64,000 nucleotides of DNA from Candidatus Parabeggiatoa sp. nov. 2 (GCA_002085445.1 NBMI01000028.1:47542-111541), one strand, 5' to 3'; positions 1 to 9,446 are shown, counted from the stretch's first letter. Notes: generated by a model not told the origin, from the letters alone. A program made the numbers and translations.

Positions 1-140
1 GGCGGAAATTCTATTCAAACCTGAAATTTAAGTCAAGTGAAACGTAGTAACGGAGCCGGCGACGATCAATTTCTATAACCTTTTTTATAGACATGTCTAT
101 AAATGTAGATATTTTTAGGCCGACTCTATCATAAAATATC

Positions 141-162
141 CGTCCAAGATAAATCTTGGACG
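141..162. repeat. Short perfect palindrome (GTCCAAGAT stem, AA centre)
   Basis: GTCCAAGATAAATCTTGGAC is a 9-bp perfect inverted repeat around AA. The same palindrome recurs near 4460, 15500, 24840, 27850-28090 (array), 34300-34335, 36740 and 38030-38180, nearly always between genes. It lies just downstream of the nuclease gene and could act as a bidirectional terminator hairpin, but there is no clear T-tract. Confidence 0.7.
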
Positions 163-178
163 GAAGCCCACAATCTGG

Positions 179-976
179 TTATTTATTTTTCCACCACGAT
201 ATATTTAACTCCGCCTTGATCTTTTGCTCGGACTTGCTGAGCTTGTCAAAAAATTCATAGCCGGTTTCTTTCTCCACCTCTTGTACTGACATGGCGCAGT
301 CCCATAACTGACTGGCTTTGATGCCCTCGTTAGGGATAATGAATCCTATACAACGTTCATGTTCAAAGGAGTAAACGATTTTGTAGAAACTTTTAGGGAC
401 AGGAATATCATTAATCCGTTCAGGATTTTCATCATACAAAGGGCCAGTGATAACATACAACTTGCCTTTGGTATGCGTCCATCCCCGGATAGTCTTTTCC
501 AAACTCCCCCATGCTTGACGATTTAATTTGGGATGTTGCAATGCGATATTTGACATCGCAAAAGTCTGCATGTTGCTTGTACGACTAAAATCAATCGCGG
601 CACTGGGTGCCAGATGGCCTCTGTCATAACCGGTATTGGTAAAATCTTCCGGTTGAACCTGGTATTTTTCTGGTATATCCGGATCGGCATAAAAGCAATC
701 ACCTCGGTCTACATCAACGCCGATAGAGCCTTTTGAGAGAATGTAGGAGGCCCATAACGCACATTTGCGCTCGTAACTATAGCCGAGACTGTAGCCATCA
801 CGATCAAACACTAAATCGGTTTGACACGGTTCACCGAGTTTTCTGTGGTTTCGGAATGCGTATATCCAAGTATAGGTTTTGTGGCGGTTAGGCCATAAGT
901 AAGTTGAAAACGCATATTGCGCTCCGGCCCCGGCGATAGCCGCGCCTACGCCGACTAAAATGCACTTTATTTCCAT
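179..976 (-). CDS. DNA/RNA non-specific endonuclease (NUC1/NucA family)
   Basis: A 265-residue protein that should cut DNA and RNA without sequence preference using a single Mg2+ and a catalytic histidine. The family signature DRGHLAP is at residues 118-124 (His121 is the expected general base), followed by the SNIALQ...LNRQAW..LE segment, where Asn152 is the expected metal ligand. The N-terminus (about residues 4-27) is hydrophobic and Gly/Ala-rich, so the enzyme is probably exported or membrane-anchored, as is usual for the family. Length is normal for a bacterial NUC1 enzyme. It stands alone, with no immunity-like gene beside it, so a nutrient-scavenging role is as likely as a toxin role. 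Family assignment is secure; the biological role is inference. Confidence 0.9.
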   Translation of the reverse strand: MEIKCILVGVGAAIAGAGAQYAFSTYLWPNRHKTYTWIYAFRNHRKLGEPCQTDLVFDRDGYSLGYSYERKCALWASYILSKGSIGVDVDRGDCFYADPDIPEKYQVQPEDFTNTGYDRGHLAPSAAIDFSRTSNMQTFAMSNIALQHPKLNRQAWGSLEKTIRGWTHTKGKLYVITGPLYDENPERINDIPVPKSFYKIVYSFEHERCIGFIIPNEGIKASQLWDCAMSVQEVEKETGYEFFDKLSKSEQKIKAELNISWWKNK

Positions 977-1271
977 ACTCCTTTATTCCATCTCAGTGAT
1001 ATTTCAGTACTCAGTGAACAGTTATTTTTCATTCTGTGATCAGTTATTTGCCCTTTCTAATAATTATTAAATAAGCTGTTCCTATAAATCGACTCAAAAC
1101 TATGAATATGTCATTCGCGGACTAAAGATAATTCGTAAGAATTGCAACTAGAGTCCTGGTTGGTCCGTCCCAACCGTTGTATTTTTTCAAGTGATCTAAA
1201 TGCGTCTCATGCGAGTAGTTATACATAGATTTAGATAGAAATTAAGTAGCAGTTGTTTGCTCTTTTCCTTT

Positions 1272-2573
1272 TCATTTCTCATAACGCGGCAACAATTGTA
1301 TCGTATCATCCATCCAAATATTAACCGCTTCACGCAATGATTGTTGCATCTCTTTTTCCCACACGTTTTGTGTCACATGCAGCGCTTCGCCTACATCGGT
1401 AACAAATGTATCACGTTGCGTGAGTTCCACGCCTTCACTGATGGCATAATCAATTCCGAGTCCGCCGATAACACCAATGGCGACACCCAGGGGGCCGCCT
1501 AAAGCGCCTACTGCGGCGCCGCCACCGGCAAGTACGGCCTTGGATACAAAGGGAGCGGACAATTTGGCAAAAATGCCTTTACTGGCGGCACCTGCGAGGG
1601 CTTGACTCGCAACCCCTTTGCCAGCAGTCCCCGCTACCGCTTTACCTACGGCCGCTCCGCCGGCCGCTAACGCGGCCCCAAGGGCTGCTCCTTTTGGGCC
1701 TTTCTCATACTCGGCCACATTGAATTTATTAAATTGGCTTTCCCAGTCAAGGACTAACTCAGTGTTTTCAGCCGAGGGTGTCTCAAGATGGGTGGTATAT
1801 TTTGACACAAATGTTTGGAAATCGGCTTGCGTCTGCGACAGCACATTGACGTAGTTACTGTGCGCGGTTTGCAAAGCATTCCGGTAGGCCACCTGTAATT
1901 GTGGATCGGTGGTTTCTGGGCGAAGTACGATATTTTCGTAATGCTTGTGCAAATACTTTTCGACATCTATCGACACCGCCTCCGATAAACTTATCGCCTC
2001 GGCACTCAAGGCATGTTGTGTCGCAGATGTGGTGGCCTCCCATAAGATTTTGTACGTCGTTGTGTAGCCAAAATACCAATCAGCAAATCGGTCAATACGT
2101 CCATGCATCCCATCAAATACTTCTGTCAGCGCCTCATGCAATTGCTTTTCTGTCTGTGCAAGTAATTGATTTCGGGATTTTTCAAAACTAGCCGCCTGTT
2201 GATTGACAAACTCAGAATAAGCCTGTGCATCAGCAATGACACGTACTTTTTTGCCGTCTTTATTTTTATACACTAACGCGACGGTTGGGCGCACTTGGGA
2301 ACGTATTCCAGTCTTTATCACCGATTCATCGGAATGCACCGCTTTCTTATAATTCAACTGTGCCAAAATGCTATCGTACCATTGCCGCCCAAACGTCAGG
2401 GCAAAAAACACTAGCACGATGAAAATAAACATCCAAATAAAGGACGAGAATAGCCGTCCCAAGCAACCGCGCCTTGAGCGTGGCGGTGGCGGGGGTAGTT
2501 GGTTGATGTCAGAGGCGGGGAGATATTCGCCGGTTTTTATGACTGCGGGGGAAAGTTGGTTGTCTGTTTTCAT
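1272..2573 (-). CDS. Hypothetical membrane protein with Gly/Ala-rich C-terminal region
   Basis: A 433-residue protein of unknown function. The start is set at the ATG at 2573 because a strong GAGGAG ribosome-binding site lies 7 nt upstream (2581-2586); an in-frame start 13 codons further up lacks one. After a short proline-rich, basic cytoplasmic tail (PPPPPRSRRG) there is one strong transmembrane segment (WMFIFIVLVFFALTFG), then a helical, probably coiled region of about 200 residues, then a long Gly/Ala-rich stretch (GAALGAALAAGGAAVGKAV and similar) that could form a membrane hairpin or glycine-zipper. The layout, with a tail, one anchor, a helical body and a glycine-zipper, resembles pore-forming or membrane-remodelling proteins, but I recognise no family. 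It is a single gene with no operon partners. Confidence 0.75.
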   Translation of the reverse strand: MKTDNQLSPAVIKTGEYLPASDINQLPPPPPRSRRGCLGRLFSSFIWMFIFIVLVFFALTFGRQWYDSILAQLNYKKAVHSDESVIKTGIRSQVRPTVALVYKNKDGKKVRVIADAQAYSEFVNQQAASFEKSRNQLLAQTEKQLHEALTEVFDGMHGRIDRFADWYFGYTTTYKILWEATTSATQHALSAEAISLSEAVSIDVEKYLHKHYENIVLRPETTDPQLQVAYRNALQTAHSNYVNVLSQTQADFQTFVSKYTTHLETPSAENTELVLDWESQFNKFNVAEYEKGPKGAALGAALAAGGAAVGKAVAGTAGKGVASQALAGAASKGIFAKLSAPFVSKAVLAGGGAAVGALGGPLGVAIGVIGGLGIDYAISEGVELTQRDTFVTDVGEALHVTQNVWEKEMQQSLREAVNIWMDDTIQLLPRYEK

Positions 2574-2612
2574 AGAACGACTCCTCAATAACAATGATGA
2601 TCTGACTGACAA

Positions 2613-3070
2613 ATTTCGCCAGCACGAAGGTGCTTGTAAATCAAGTCCTTACTTAAATATAACACGGAGGGCACTGAGTAACACTTCGTTCCCAGAGCGA
2701 CATAAAAAAAAGTTCCCTCACCTCTGTGTACCTCTGAGGTCTCTGTGTTGATAAGAGAAAACCCCGTTTTGATGAGCCAAAGCATTGGGCTTCTATTAAT
2801 AGGAAACTTGTGGGTAAAAGTCAGCTTTTAAAGAAAGGGGCAAGGGAGATGAAGGCACTAAAATACCAATAGCGGGATAGAATAATCGGGTTGCGCCAAG
2901 CAGCGTGCTACCATACTGTAACACTTTATAAACCTTGAAAGAACCTCTGTAAGTCTCAATAATCGGCGCACTCAAAACGGGTATCTTCTTGGCTGAAGAA
3001 AACTAAAAAAACTCAAAACTTTAAAAAATAGTATAATACTAATTACTATTTTAATTATAATCTTTTTTGA
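2613..3070. other. Spacer without recognisable gene
   Basis: AT-rich stretch between the hypothetical membrane protein and the 313-bp repeat. ORFs here (for example over 2585-2785) have no coding look and no ribosome-binding site. I see nothing functional. Confidence 0.5.
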
Positions 3071-3384
3071 GAGGTTCATGCATAGTACCCAATTTATTAA
3101 CAAACCGTAACGAAGAGTACCAATTCTGAGGCCACTCATCAAAAAATGATTGACTTTGATGATAGTTTTTTTTATCATATTTTTTATACAAGTGGCAGGT
3201 ATATGGTTCAGTACTCATCCTGGAGTACGGGCAAAACCGTCGACTTACAATCTATCAATGAAAGCGAGAACCAAGCGAATTCAGATTGTACAAAGCGGCT
3301 ATCGATAATTTTCGGTACGCGATTAGTAGATTAACCCACTCTTAGGAGTGCTATTGTTAACGTTTGTTAACATTTAGGAATCGG
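3071..3384 (+). repeat. ~313-bp dispersed structured repeat, copy A
   Basis: Nearly the whole block recurs at 9447-9759, and its last 40 bp recur at 5305-5344. Blocks conserved between copies form hairpins: GTACTC...GAGTAC near 3215-3235, a 7-bp stem ACAATCT...AGATTGT, and TGTTAAC...GTTAACA near the 3' end. The 3' end stops 11 bp before the traB-like start codon, so the copy forms that gene's leader. It contains no plausible ORF. It could be a structured RNA, a leader or a non-autonomous element. Confidence 0.65.
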
Positions 3385-3395
3385 ACTGATTAATT

Positions 3396-4289
3396 ATGAA
3401 ACCCTTTTTTCGTTGTGCTTATTGGCTAACCACACTATTTATTGTCACCTTAGCGGCTCCGAGCCTGTTTGCGGACGAAGCCTTATCGCAAAAAGGCTTG
3501 CTATGGCAGATTGACAAACAGGAAATGATCCCAAGTTATCTCTTCGGCACCATACATTCAGAAGACCCTCGCGTCAACCGATTGCCGCCCATCGTGCTCT
3601 CCTACTTTAAACAAGCCGACAGTGTCACGCTTGAGGTACTGATGGATATTTCTGCCATACTGAAAGCGGTCCGTGCTATGTTTTTTACTGGGGAGCAGTC
3701 TTTGGACAAACTTATCGAAAAAGACCTTTACATTAAAGTGGTCAAAGCACTGCTCAAATATGACATACCCCCCGTGGTGGCAAAAAAACTAAAACCGTGG
3801 GCGGTGGTAGTCACGCTCAGTACGCCGCCGGCAAGCACTGGGGAAATTTTGGACTTGCTCTTGTACAAGGATGCAGAAAAACTTAAAATACCATTATATG
3901 GCTTGGAAACGGTAGAAGAACAGTTGGCGGTTTTTGAGGCTTTCTCGTTAGACGAACAAGTCATTTTGCTGAAAGAAACTTTGAAACACATCGACGAGAT
4001 GCCGGATATTTTCGACAAATTGCATGAATTGTATCTTCAGCGCGATTTGACGACACTGATGAAGTTTGGTGTGGAACATAAGCGAGATAGTGGCGACAAT
4101 AGAACGTTGGTGGATGCTTTTTACAAGCGGATGGTAGATGACCGTAATTCCAGAATGGTTAAGCGTATGCAAGAACGTTTACTGGAAGGTAATGCGTTTA
4201 TTGCTGTCGGTGCTTTACATTTGCCGGGGGACAAGGGCTTGCTTAAGTTGTTGCAAGTTCGCGGCTATCGGGTGTTTGCGGTGTACTGA
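3396..4289 (+). CDS. TraB/GumN family protein
   Basis: A 297-residue protein of the TraB/GumN (Tiki-like) superfamily, a putative metal-dependent hydrolase or protease fold, secreted in bacteria. A signal peptide covers about residues 1-26 (hydrophobic core then SLFADEA). The first family block is LLWQID...SYLFGTIHSEDPRV (residues 35-60, with the conserved GT.H) and the last is AFIAVGALHLPGDKGLLKLL near the C-terminus, followed by GYRV. Length matches the family. The leader is occupied by the 3' end of the 313-bp repeat, which ends 11 bp before the ATG. It appears to be a single-gene unit; a 107-bp inverted-repeat element follows the stop directly. The substrate is unknown. Confidence 0.88.
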   Translation: MKPFFRCAYWLTTLFIVTLAAPSLFADEALSQKGLLWQIDKQEMIPSYLFGTIHSEDPRVNRLPPIVLSYFKQADSVTLEVLMDISAILKAVRAMFFTGEQSLDKLIEKDLYIKVVKALLKYDIPPVVAKKLKPWAVVVTLSTPPASTGEILDLLLYKDAEKLKIPLYGLETVEEQLAVFEAFSLDEQVILLKETLKHIDEMPDIFDKLHELYLQRDLTTLMKFGVEHKRDSGDNRTLVDAFYKRMVDDRNSRMVKRMQERLLEGNAFIAVGALHLPGDKGLLKLLQVRGYRVFAVY

Positions 4290-4299
4290 AAAGAATCTG

Positions 4300-4406
4300 G
4301 GTAGTCCGATAAAAGTAGTGAGATTTTTTAACAAAAAACCTTTGGGTTTGGACTTAAAAAGCTGGCGTTTTGGACGGAAAACAATCACTACTTGTTTGGG
4401 ACTACC
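4300..4406. repeat. 107-bp MITE-like element with GGTAGTCC termini
   Basis: The ends form an imperfect ~22-bp terminal inverted repeat: GGTAGTCCGATAAAAGTAGTGA at the left against TCACTACTTGTTTGGGACTACC at the right, about 18 of 22 positions matching. It carries no ORF and starts 10 bp after the traB-like stop. A non-autonomous transposable element is the simplest reading; no target duplication is evident. Confidence 0.5.
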
Positions 4407-5161
4407 ATCGACTCTATGTTCGTACTAATACCAATTCTTAAATGAAAACGGAGGTTGGAGTCCAAGATTTATCTTGGATTTTTGCCGATTTAAAATGGGT
4501 TTCAATCCAGAATTGGTATAATGCACAACCGTCTATAAGCGCAAGCAAAATATCCCAACGTTGTTCGTAAAGCCGGGCAAAATGTGCACATTATGCAATA
4601 GGTGCAAAAGTCCAGTAAGACTCCTAAAGCCGTGCTGGAGAGATATGGGATGATGAAGTGGTGGGAAGTTCAGAGGCGGGTATGCGAGGAAGGTTAGCGT
4701 ATCGTAATCAATTTATTAAGAAATTCTAACAAAAGCTAATAGTCTTTTCTTGGTATATAGAGAATGTTGCCGTCAATCTGTTGATTTTAAAAGTTGACAA
4801 ACTGTTATTTTTTACGAGAAAATGCCTTATAAAACTAAAAAGGTTCTAAAGTGGCTGGGGCTTGCGTTCAGTACGCAATGTTGGCTGTATAACCTGAAAC
4901 TTCTCATCCGATTAGTTGACGAGAACCAAGTCAATAGGATTGTATACTAGACAACTGAGTTTTTTGTTGTCATGGAGAGCGGAGCGAGAACAACGGAACC
5001 CTGAAAACCCTATTTCTCCTATTGTCGAAATGACAAAAGCGCAATTTGTGATCGAGGCAAAAGTTTTTGCTTCAAAAAACTGATTCAGAGATCGGTGCAA
5101 AGTATATAAAGCGACCATTTTCCATTTAAAATGGTCTTTGGTAGATTCACCCTCTCTTAAA
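4407..5161. other. Repeat-rich spacer without recognisable gene
   Basis: Contains a GTCCAAGAT palindrome (about 4460-4478), a copy of the 'aatgacaaaagcgcaatttgtga' repeat near 5028-5055 that is also found at 46.7-47.0 kb and 24.6 kb, and otherwise AT-rich DNA. The stretch 4530-4700 is less AT-rich and might hold a decayed gene, but no frame stays open and I could not identify it. Confidence 0.45.
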
Positions 5162-5169
5162 TTATTAAG

Positions 5170-5306
5170 AATGCGAATAATTGTGAATTGAATCATAAAA
5201 AATCAATGACTTATAAAAACGTATTTCAGATAAGTTATTTTATAAGGTGAAATGACCTCTTTGTTCATTCGACATTTTGAATTTTTCATTCTTAATTCGC
5301 ATTAAG
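5170..5306. repeat. MITE-like element, ATGCGAAT...ATTCGCAT family
   Basis: Bounded by AATGCGAAT and TTAATTCGCATT. Internal text (gacttataaaaacgtattt...ttataag) matches the fuller copies at 20084-20260, 22590-22750 and 28481-28640. It abuts the 40-bp partial copy of the 313-bp repeat at 5305-5344, so elements of different families nest or cluster here. Confidence 0.5.
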
Positions 5307-5518
5307 AGCGCTATTGTTAACTTTTGTTAACATTTAGGAATCGGAGTAAGTATATACACATAAATCATTTAACCTTTTTAGTCGCTAAAGCGACTACTAC
5401 AAACCAACCTATATGTAGAGTAATAAACTTTTGTTGCCTACTGCGGAGTGGCTGTGCGCCTTTGAGGGCAGGGACGAGTGGATGTAATCGAGGATGGAAA
5501 ATTGGCGGAAAATTGGAG

Positions 5519-5610
5519 TGGCGGAGAGGGTGGGATTCGAACCCACGTGGGCGTTGCCGCCCTCAACGGATTTCAAATCCGCGCCGTTATGACCACTTCG
5601 GTACCTCTCC
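5519..5610 (-). tRNA. tRNA-Ser (anticodon UGA)
   Basis: Reads on the minus strand from GGAGAGG (acceptor 5' side) to CCTCTCC, discriminator G and an encoded CCA. The anticodon stem-loop has loop TTTGAAA, giving anticodon TGA. The long variable arm (GAGGGCGGCAACGCCC region) is typical of serine tRNA. T-arm GTGGGTTCGAATCCCAC is intact. It decodes UCA-type serine codons. Confidence 0.96.
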
Positions 5611-6224
5611 AGCGAGGCGTGCTATTATACTACAAAAAAACTCGTTGAAAACAAAATTGTTTGCAAGAGGGATTTTGCGATTTTTGAAATTATTGGTAAT
5701 CGGTAAATGGTAATTGGTAAATGGTAATCGGTATAAAAAAAGCGGTACCATTGATTCAATATGGTTTCAAGAATAAACCGGATTGACGCACTTAACAAAC
5801 TAACCAATTGATTATACATTAAAAACTATTCCAAATACCGGCATCGGCCTTTTAGATGTAACTGACTTTTGAGGAAAAACTTTTGCTTAGAAAAACTTTT
5901 GCCACTAAATATAGGACTTACGCACTCATGCAAATAACTCATTGATTTTATTAACATAACTGGCATCCTTGGCGAAACGACTTTTTACAAATAACTCATT
6001 GAATTTTTTCCGGAATTTAATTTGTCAAGGCGTAAGTCCTATCAATAAATTTATTTTGTTTATTTTGTTTATTTTGTTAAGGCGTAAATTTTTTCACAGT
6101 AAAACCAATTGTTACAAATAAACCAATTCTCGGAATCCGTTTTTCAAGAAAAATTTTTGCCGCGAAACCAATTACCATTTACCAATTACCAATTATCTCA
6201 ACTTGAAATCACACCCCTTCTTAC
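5611..6224. other. Spacer with repeats
   Basis: Between tRNA-Ser and the BCCT gene. Apart from the 130-bp MITE at 5912-6041 it holds 'ggtaatcggtaaatggtaat' microrepeats and AAAACTTTTGC half-palindromes. No gene seen. Confidence 0.55.
5912..6041. repeat. MITE-like element, TAGGACTTACGC family, copy 1
   Basis: 130 bp, beginning TAGGACTTACGCAC and ending GGCGTAAGTCCTA, a perfect-to-near-perfect ~12-bp terminal inverted repeat whose outer bases are TA, as expected for TA-targeting (IS630/Tc1-mariner type) elements. Internal repeat 'caaataactcattga' occurs twice. No coding capacity. Sister copies at 15268-15388 and 19382-19553. Confidence 0.65.
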
Positions 6225-7934
6225 TTATGGACGGTGCAACGGGGCGGCCACTTTCTCCTCCCGCAACGCTTTCACGAGACCATAAACCATCACCAATATA
6301 ATAAATGAGAAAGGCAAGGCTGCGGTAATCGAAGCCGTCTGCAAAGCCTGCAATCCGCCCAAAATGAGCAACACCCCAGCAACCGCGCCTTCACCAATTC
6401 CCCAAAATATACGGTGAAATATCGGTGGTTCCTCGTTACCTATCGACAAGATAGTGCAGACGACTAATGTGGCTGAATCAGACGAAGTAATAAAATAAGT
6501 CGCAATCAGCACCGTGGCAACCCCCGACGCGATGGTGCCCATGATACCGACATCCATCTTCTCAAAGGTGGTATAGAGCGCGATAGTCTTGTCATTCTTG
6601 ACGGCCTCAACGATGCCCGCTTGACCAATTGCCGCTACTGTCTCGCCGGCTTGATTGACGACGGTATGGAACAATTCTAAATACAATGCCGTACCACCGA
6701 ATAATGTGAGCCAAACAAAAGCCAGCGCAGTTGGCACCAACAAAACACCAAGTATAAACTCGCGGATTGTGCGGCCTCGCGATATGCGAGCGATAAAGAT
6801 ACCGACAAACGGCGACCAAGCAATCCACCAGCCCCAATAGAATGTCGTCCAACCATCCTGCCAGCCGCTATTCCCATGAGCATCCGTCCAGAGGCTCAAT
6901 GGAATGACTGCCCCCAAGTAGTCGCCGGTGCTTTGTAGCCATGAATTGAGCAAGTAGCGGGTGGGGCCGAATGCCAAAAAAAAGGCTAACAAGGCGAAAC
7001 TGAGCAACAAGTTAATCTCACTCAAAATCTTCACACCCCGCCCAACGCCAGAAACCACAGACCACGTTGCGATGCCGGTGACTACCACAATCAGGAAGAT
7101 TAAGCTCGTTGGAAAGGGCTTGGGGTACTTGTTCGCAGCCGCCTCAACACAGGCTTTCTCGGCATCACCAGAGAGTTCAACACACTGTTTTTCGATATAG
7201 GTTTCTTTGTTATTTATAGCGGCCTTCTCAACGGTGGCATAAGAGTCATATCCAAAAAGATGAGCTAACCCAGTATCCATTTGCTGTGCGCCGAGGCCTA
7301 GCGAGGTTGCCAAACCAAAGACGGTGCCAAATACCGCCAGAACATCTACCGCATGGCCGATAGGCCCATAGATTCTATCTCCAATGATAGGATAAAGTGC
7401 TGAACGGATTGTAAGCGGCAACTTTTTGCGATAGGCAAAGTAAGCGAGTGACAAGCCGACGATGACATAGATCGCCCAAGGATGTAAACCCCAATGCAAA
7501 AAGGTAATACGCATTGCCATATCAGCGGCCTCTGGTGTCAAACCTTCCGTAATGAACGGGTTGCTCTGGAAATGATAGATGGGTTCAGCAATACTCCAGA
7601 ACACCAGCCCAATACCCATGCCCGCACTAAACAACATGGCAAACCATGAAAAGTAGCTAAATTCAGGTTTCTCATCATCATCACCAAGGCGCACGTCCCC
7701 GTAGCGGCTCAACAATAGCCAAATAACAAAGAACAGGAAAAACGCCACCACGCCGATGTAGTACCAGTTGAGTCCCAAGATAATATTTTTCTTTAGGACA
7801 TCAAACGTTTGAGAGGCCCTTTCGGTCATTAAAGTTCCGAAAAGCACGAAGACGACGATAACCAGTTTTGAGAACAGCGCCACCGTCGGGTTCAAACCCT
7901 TGAAAAATCCAGATTTAGCACGATATATTTTCAT
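6225..7934 (-). CDS. BCCT family betaine/choline transporter
   Basis: A 569-residue inner-membrane carrier with about 12 transmembrane segments, of the betaine-choline-carnitine transporter family, which moves quaternary ammonium compounds with Na+ or H+. Seen: MGIGLVFWSIAEPIYHF (about 106-122; the family's glycine-rich substrate/ion motif) and the tryptophan-rich WGWWIAWSPFVGIFIARISRGRTIREF block (367-393), the BCCT signature. A hydrophilic loop at about 229-276, with two cysteines, is longer than in OpuD/BetP. The C-terminus is short, so the long regulatory tail of BetP is absent. It sits beside the betaine ABC importer and the betaine biosynthesis genes on the same strand, so glycine betaine is the likely substrate. 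A 401-bp spacer separates it from proX. Confidence 0.93.
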   Translation of the reverse strand: MKIYRAKSGFFKGLNPTVALFSKLVIVVFVLFGTLMTERASQTFDVLKKNIILGLNWYYIGVVAFFLFFVIWLLLSRYGDVRLGDDDEKPEFSYFSWFAMLFSAGMGIGLVFWSIAEPIYHFQSNPFITEGLTPEAADMAMRITFLHWGLHPWAIYVIVGLSLAYFAYRKKLPLTIRSALYPIIGDRIYGPIGHAVDVLAVFGTVFGLATSLGLGAQQMDTGLAHLFGYDSYATVEKAAINNKETYIEKQCVELSGDAEKACVEAAANKYPKPFPTSLIFLIVVVTGIATWSVVSGVGRGVKILSEINLLLSFALLAFFLAFGPTRYLLNSWLQSTGDYLGAVIPLSLWTDAHGNSGWQDGWTTFYWGWWIAWSPFVGIFIARISRGRTIREFILGVLLVPTALAFVWLTLFGGTALYLELFHTVVNQAGETVAAIGQAGIVEAVKNDKTIALYTTFEKMDVGIMGTIASGVATVLIATYFITSSDSATLVVCTILSIGNEEPPIFHRIFWGIGEGAVAGVLLILGGLQALQTASITAALPFSFIILVMVYGLVKALREEKVAAPLHRP

Positions 7935-8335
7935 AATGACTCCTTTTTCAGTGAACAGTGTTCACTGATAAAAAAAACCTTAAGCCGTGTCTGGTTCCAT
8001 TCGCAGCGCGTATTGGCCTCTGATTTCTACGCGATTTAAAAGTAAATCCTTGAATGTCGGGTGGATTACGCGACGCTAATCGGCCCCCGACACGACTACA
8101 CTACTTATATGTAGGGTGGCTAAGCACTACACAACGCTAACTATCCACCCGACACAACTACACCATTTGTATGTAAAGTGGCTTAAAAAATGGCTAAAAA
8201 AATAAGTTCCAACTTTCAAAATATATTGAGACACTTTTGCAACATCCACCCGACATTACACTGAACAGTGATCACTGAGAACGATCACTTAGAACGATCA
8301 ACACTGAACACTGTTCACTGAACACTGATCACTGT
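7935..8335. other. Spacer with GTGATCACTG-type palindromes
   Basis: Holds three diverged copies of a 'gggtgga...acccgacac...actacac' motif (about 8060-8250) and a cluster of TGATCA-centred palindromes (ACAGTGATCACTG and variants, 8260-8337) that also occurs at 11940-12040, 15090-15170, 46620 and 47050-47110. No gene seen. Confidence 0.55.
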
Positions 8336-9223
8336 TCATTCACTGAAAAACCGATTCACCTTGTCACGGTTCCCTTCTACCCAACGCTTGGCGTTTTGAT
8401 AGGGATCAGCACCTTCTTTCGAGTTCCATACCATCACCTGCTCCATATCGGCAGGTTCCCAGTAAAAATTATCTAGCACGCGATAAACCTCTGGCATATC
8501 TTCTTTCATTCCTTGACGCACAATGGTAGCAATGTATTCATCACCACGCTTATCCTTGGGCTGGTAAATCCCTTTGGGATCGTCAAGGTATTTTAAGTCC
8601 CAACGAGAGAATTTCCAGTGAGGAGTCCAACCCGTTACCACGATCCACTCTTTCTTTTCGATGGCCTCGGCTAATTTATTTGTCATTTCAGGACCGCTAC
8701 CTTTCACCAGAGTCAATTTGTCCAGTTCATACTCATCTATGGCTTCCATCGTTTTGTTCATCAGTCCCGCGGCCGGATCGATACCAATGATTTTTCCTTT
8801 AAACTTATCGGCATTGCCATTGAGTTCCTCAATGGAATTGAGGGTGACATAAGTAGGAACCACCAAACCAATCTTAGCACCCAAGAGATTAGGCCCCAAA
8901 TTCTCCACTCGGTCTTTCATCACATTCCAATAGAGTTCGTGAGTGGTAGGCAACCAAGCCGCCACATGGGCATCGGCATCGCTGTTGGCAACGGCTTGCC
9001 ACATCCAGATGGCCGTGACTGTCATAATATCGACCTGGTAGCCCAGTTCTTCCAAAACCACTTTAACCACGTTGGTGCTTGCCACCTCACTCGACCACTC
9101 CACATAAGTTAATACAACTTCGCCCTTGTCCTTCGCATGGGCTACACACAAAATACCCGTTGCCAAAAAAAGTGCTAAAAAGACAAAAACACGACTGAGT
9201 GCCCGTTTAAAAGTCTTTGTCAT
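8336..9223 (-). CDS. proX: Glycine betaine ABC transporter, periplasmic binding protein (ProX/OpuAC type)
   Basis: A 295-residue substrate-binding protein of the quaternary-amine (QAT) import family. A Sec signal peptide covers residues 1-30 (hydrophobic core, then CVAHA before KDKGEV). The mature part carries the OpuAC fold blocks, including tryptophan-rich stretches (AIWMWQAVANSDADAHVAAWLP; WTPHWKF; NFYWEPADMEQVM) that in the family build the aromatic cage holding the trimethylammonium group. It captures glycine betaine in the periplasm and hands it to ProW/ProV. It is read after proV-proW on the same strand but 684 bp away, a gap filled by a copy of the 313-bp repeat and a MITE-like element, so it may be transcribed separately. 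Confidence 0.92.
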   Translation of the reverse strand: MTKTFKRALSRVFVFLALFLATGILCVAHAKDKGEVVLTYVEWSSEVASTNVVKVVLEELGYQVDIMTVTAIWMWQAVANSDADAHVAAWLPTTHELYWNVMKDRVENLGPNLLGAKIGLVVPTYVTLNSIEELNGNADKFKGKIIGIDPAAGLMNKTMEAIDEYELDKLTLVKGSGPEMTNKLAEAIEKKEWIVVTGWTPHWKFSRWDLKYLDDPKGIYQPKDKRGDEYIATIVRQGMKEDMPEVYRVLDNFYWEPADMEQVMVWNSKEGADPYQNAKRWVEGNRDKVNRFFSE

Positions 9224-9446
9224 TAAAATACTCCTTCTTTAAAGTTGGTCATTGGTAATTACACTGTGAACGGGTTAAATTTGGACTTTTTTCGGACTGG
9301 GGTGAAGGGAATTCATTCATAACGAACGAAACATAAAAGTCCAAATATAAACCGTGTGCAGTATAATGCCTGATGTGGAATTAAATATAACTGTACATGG
9401 ATGAGATTTGGACGTCTAAATAGCCAGTTATAGCACCATATTTATT
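9224..9446. repeat. Spacer with MITE-like inverted repeat at 9260-9365
   Basis: The ends ACACTGTGAACGGGTTAAAT and (reverse complement) ATACTGCACACGGTTTATAT, both running into TTTGGAC, form an imperfect ~26-bp terminal inverted repeat around about 50 bp. The outer part CCGTGTGCAGTATAA recurs at 48190-48205. No ORF. Confidence 0.45.

Noticed and set aside
2368..2751. Plus-strand 127-residue ORF
   Set aside because: Antisense to the start of the hypothetical membrane protein, which has a strong ribosome-binding site and membrane segment.
4530..4700. Possible IS1-like transposase remnant
   Set aside because: Short stretches look protein-like, but stops occur in every frame and no catalytic motif could be found.
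5324..5713. Plus-strand ORF across tRNA-Ser
   Set aside because: Runs through the antisense of a tRNA; the RRGWDSNPRGRCRPQ text is the tRNA complement, a known false-ORF pattern.
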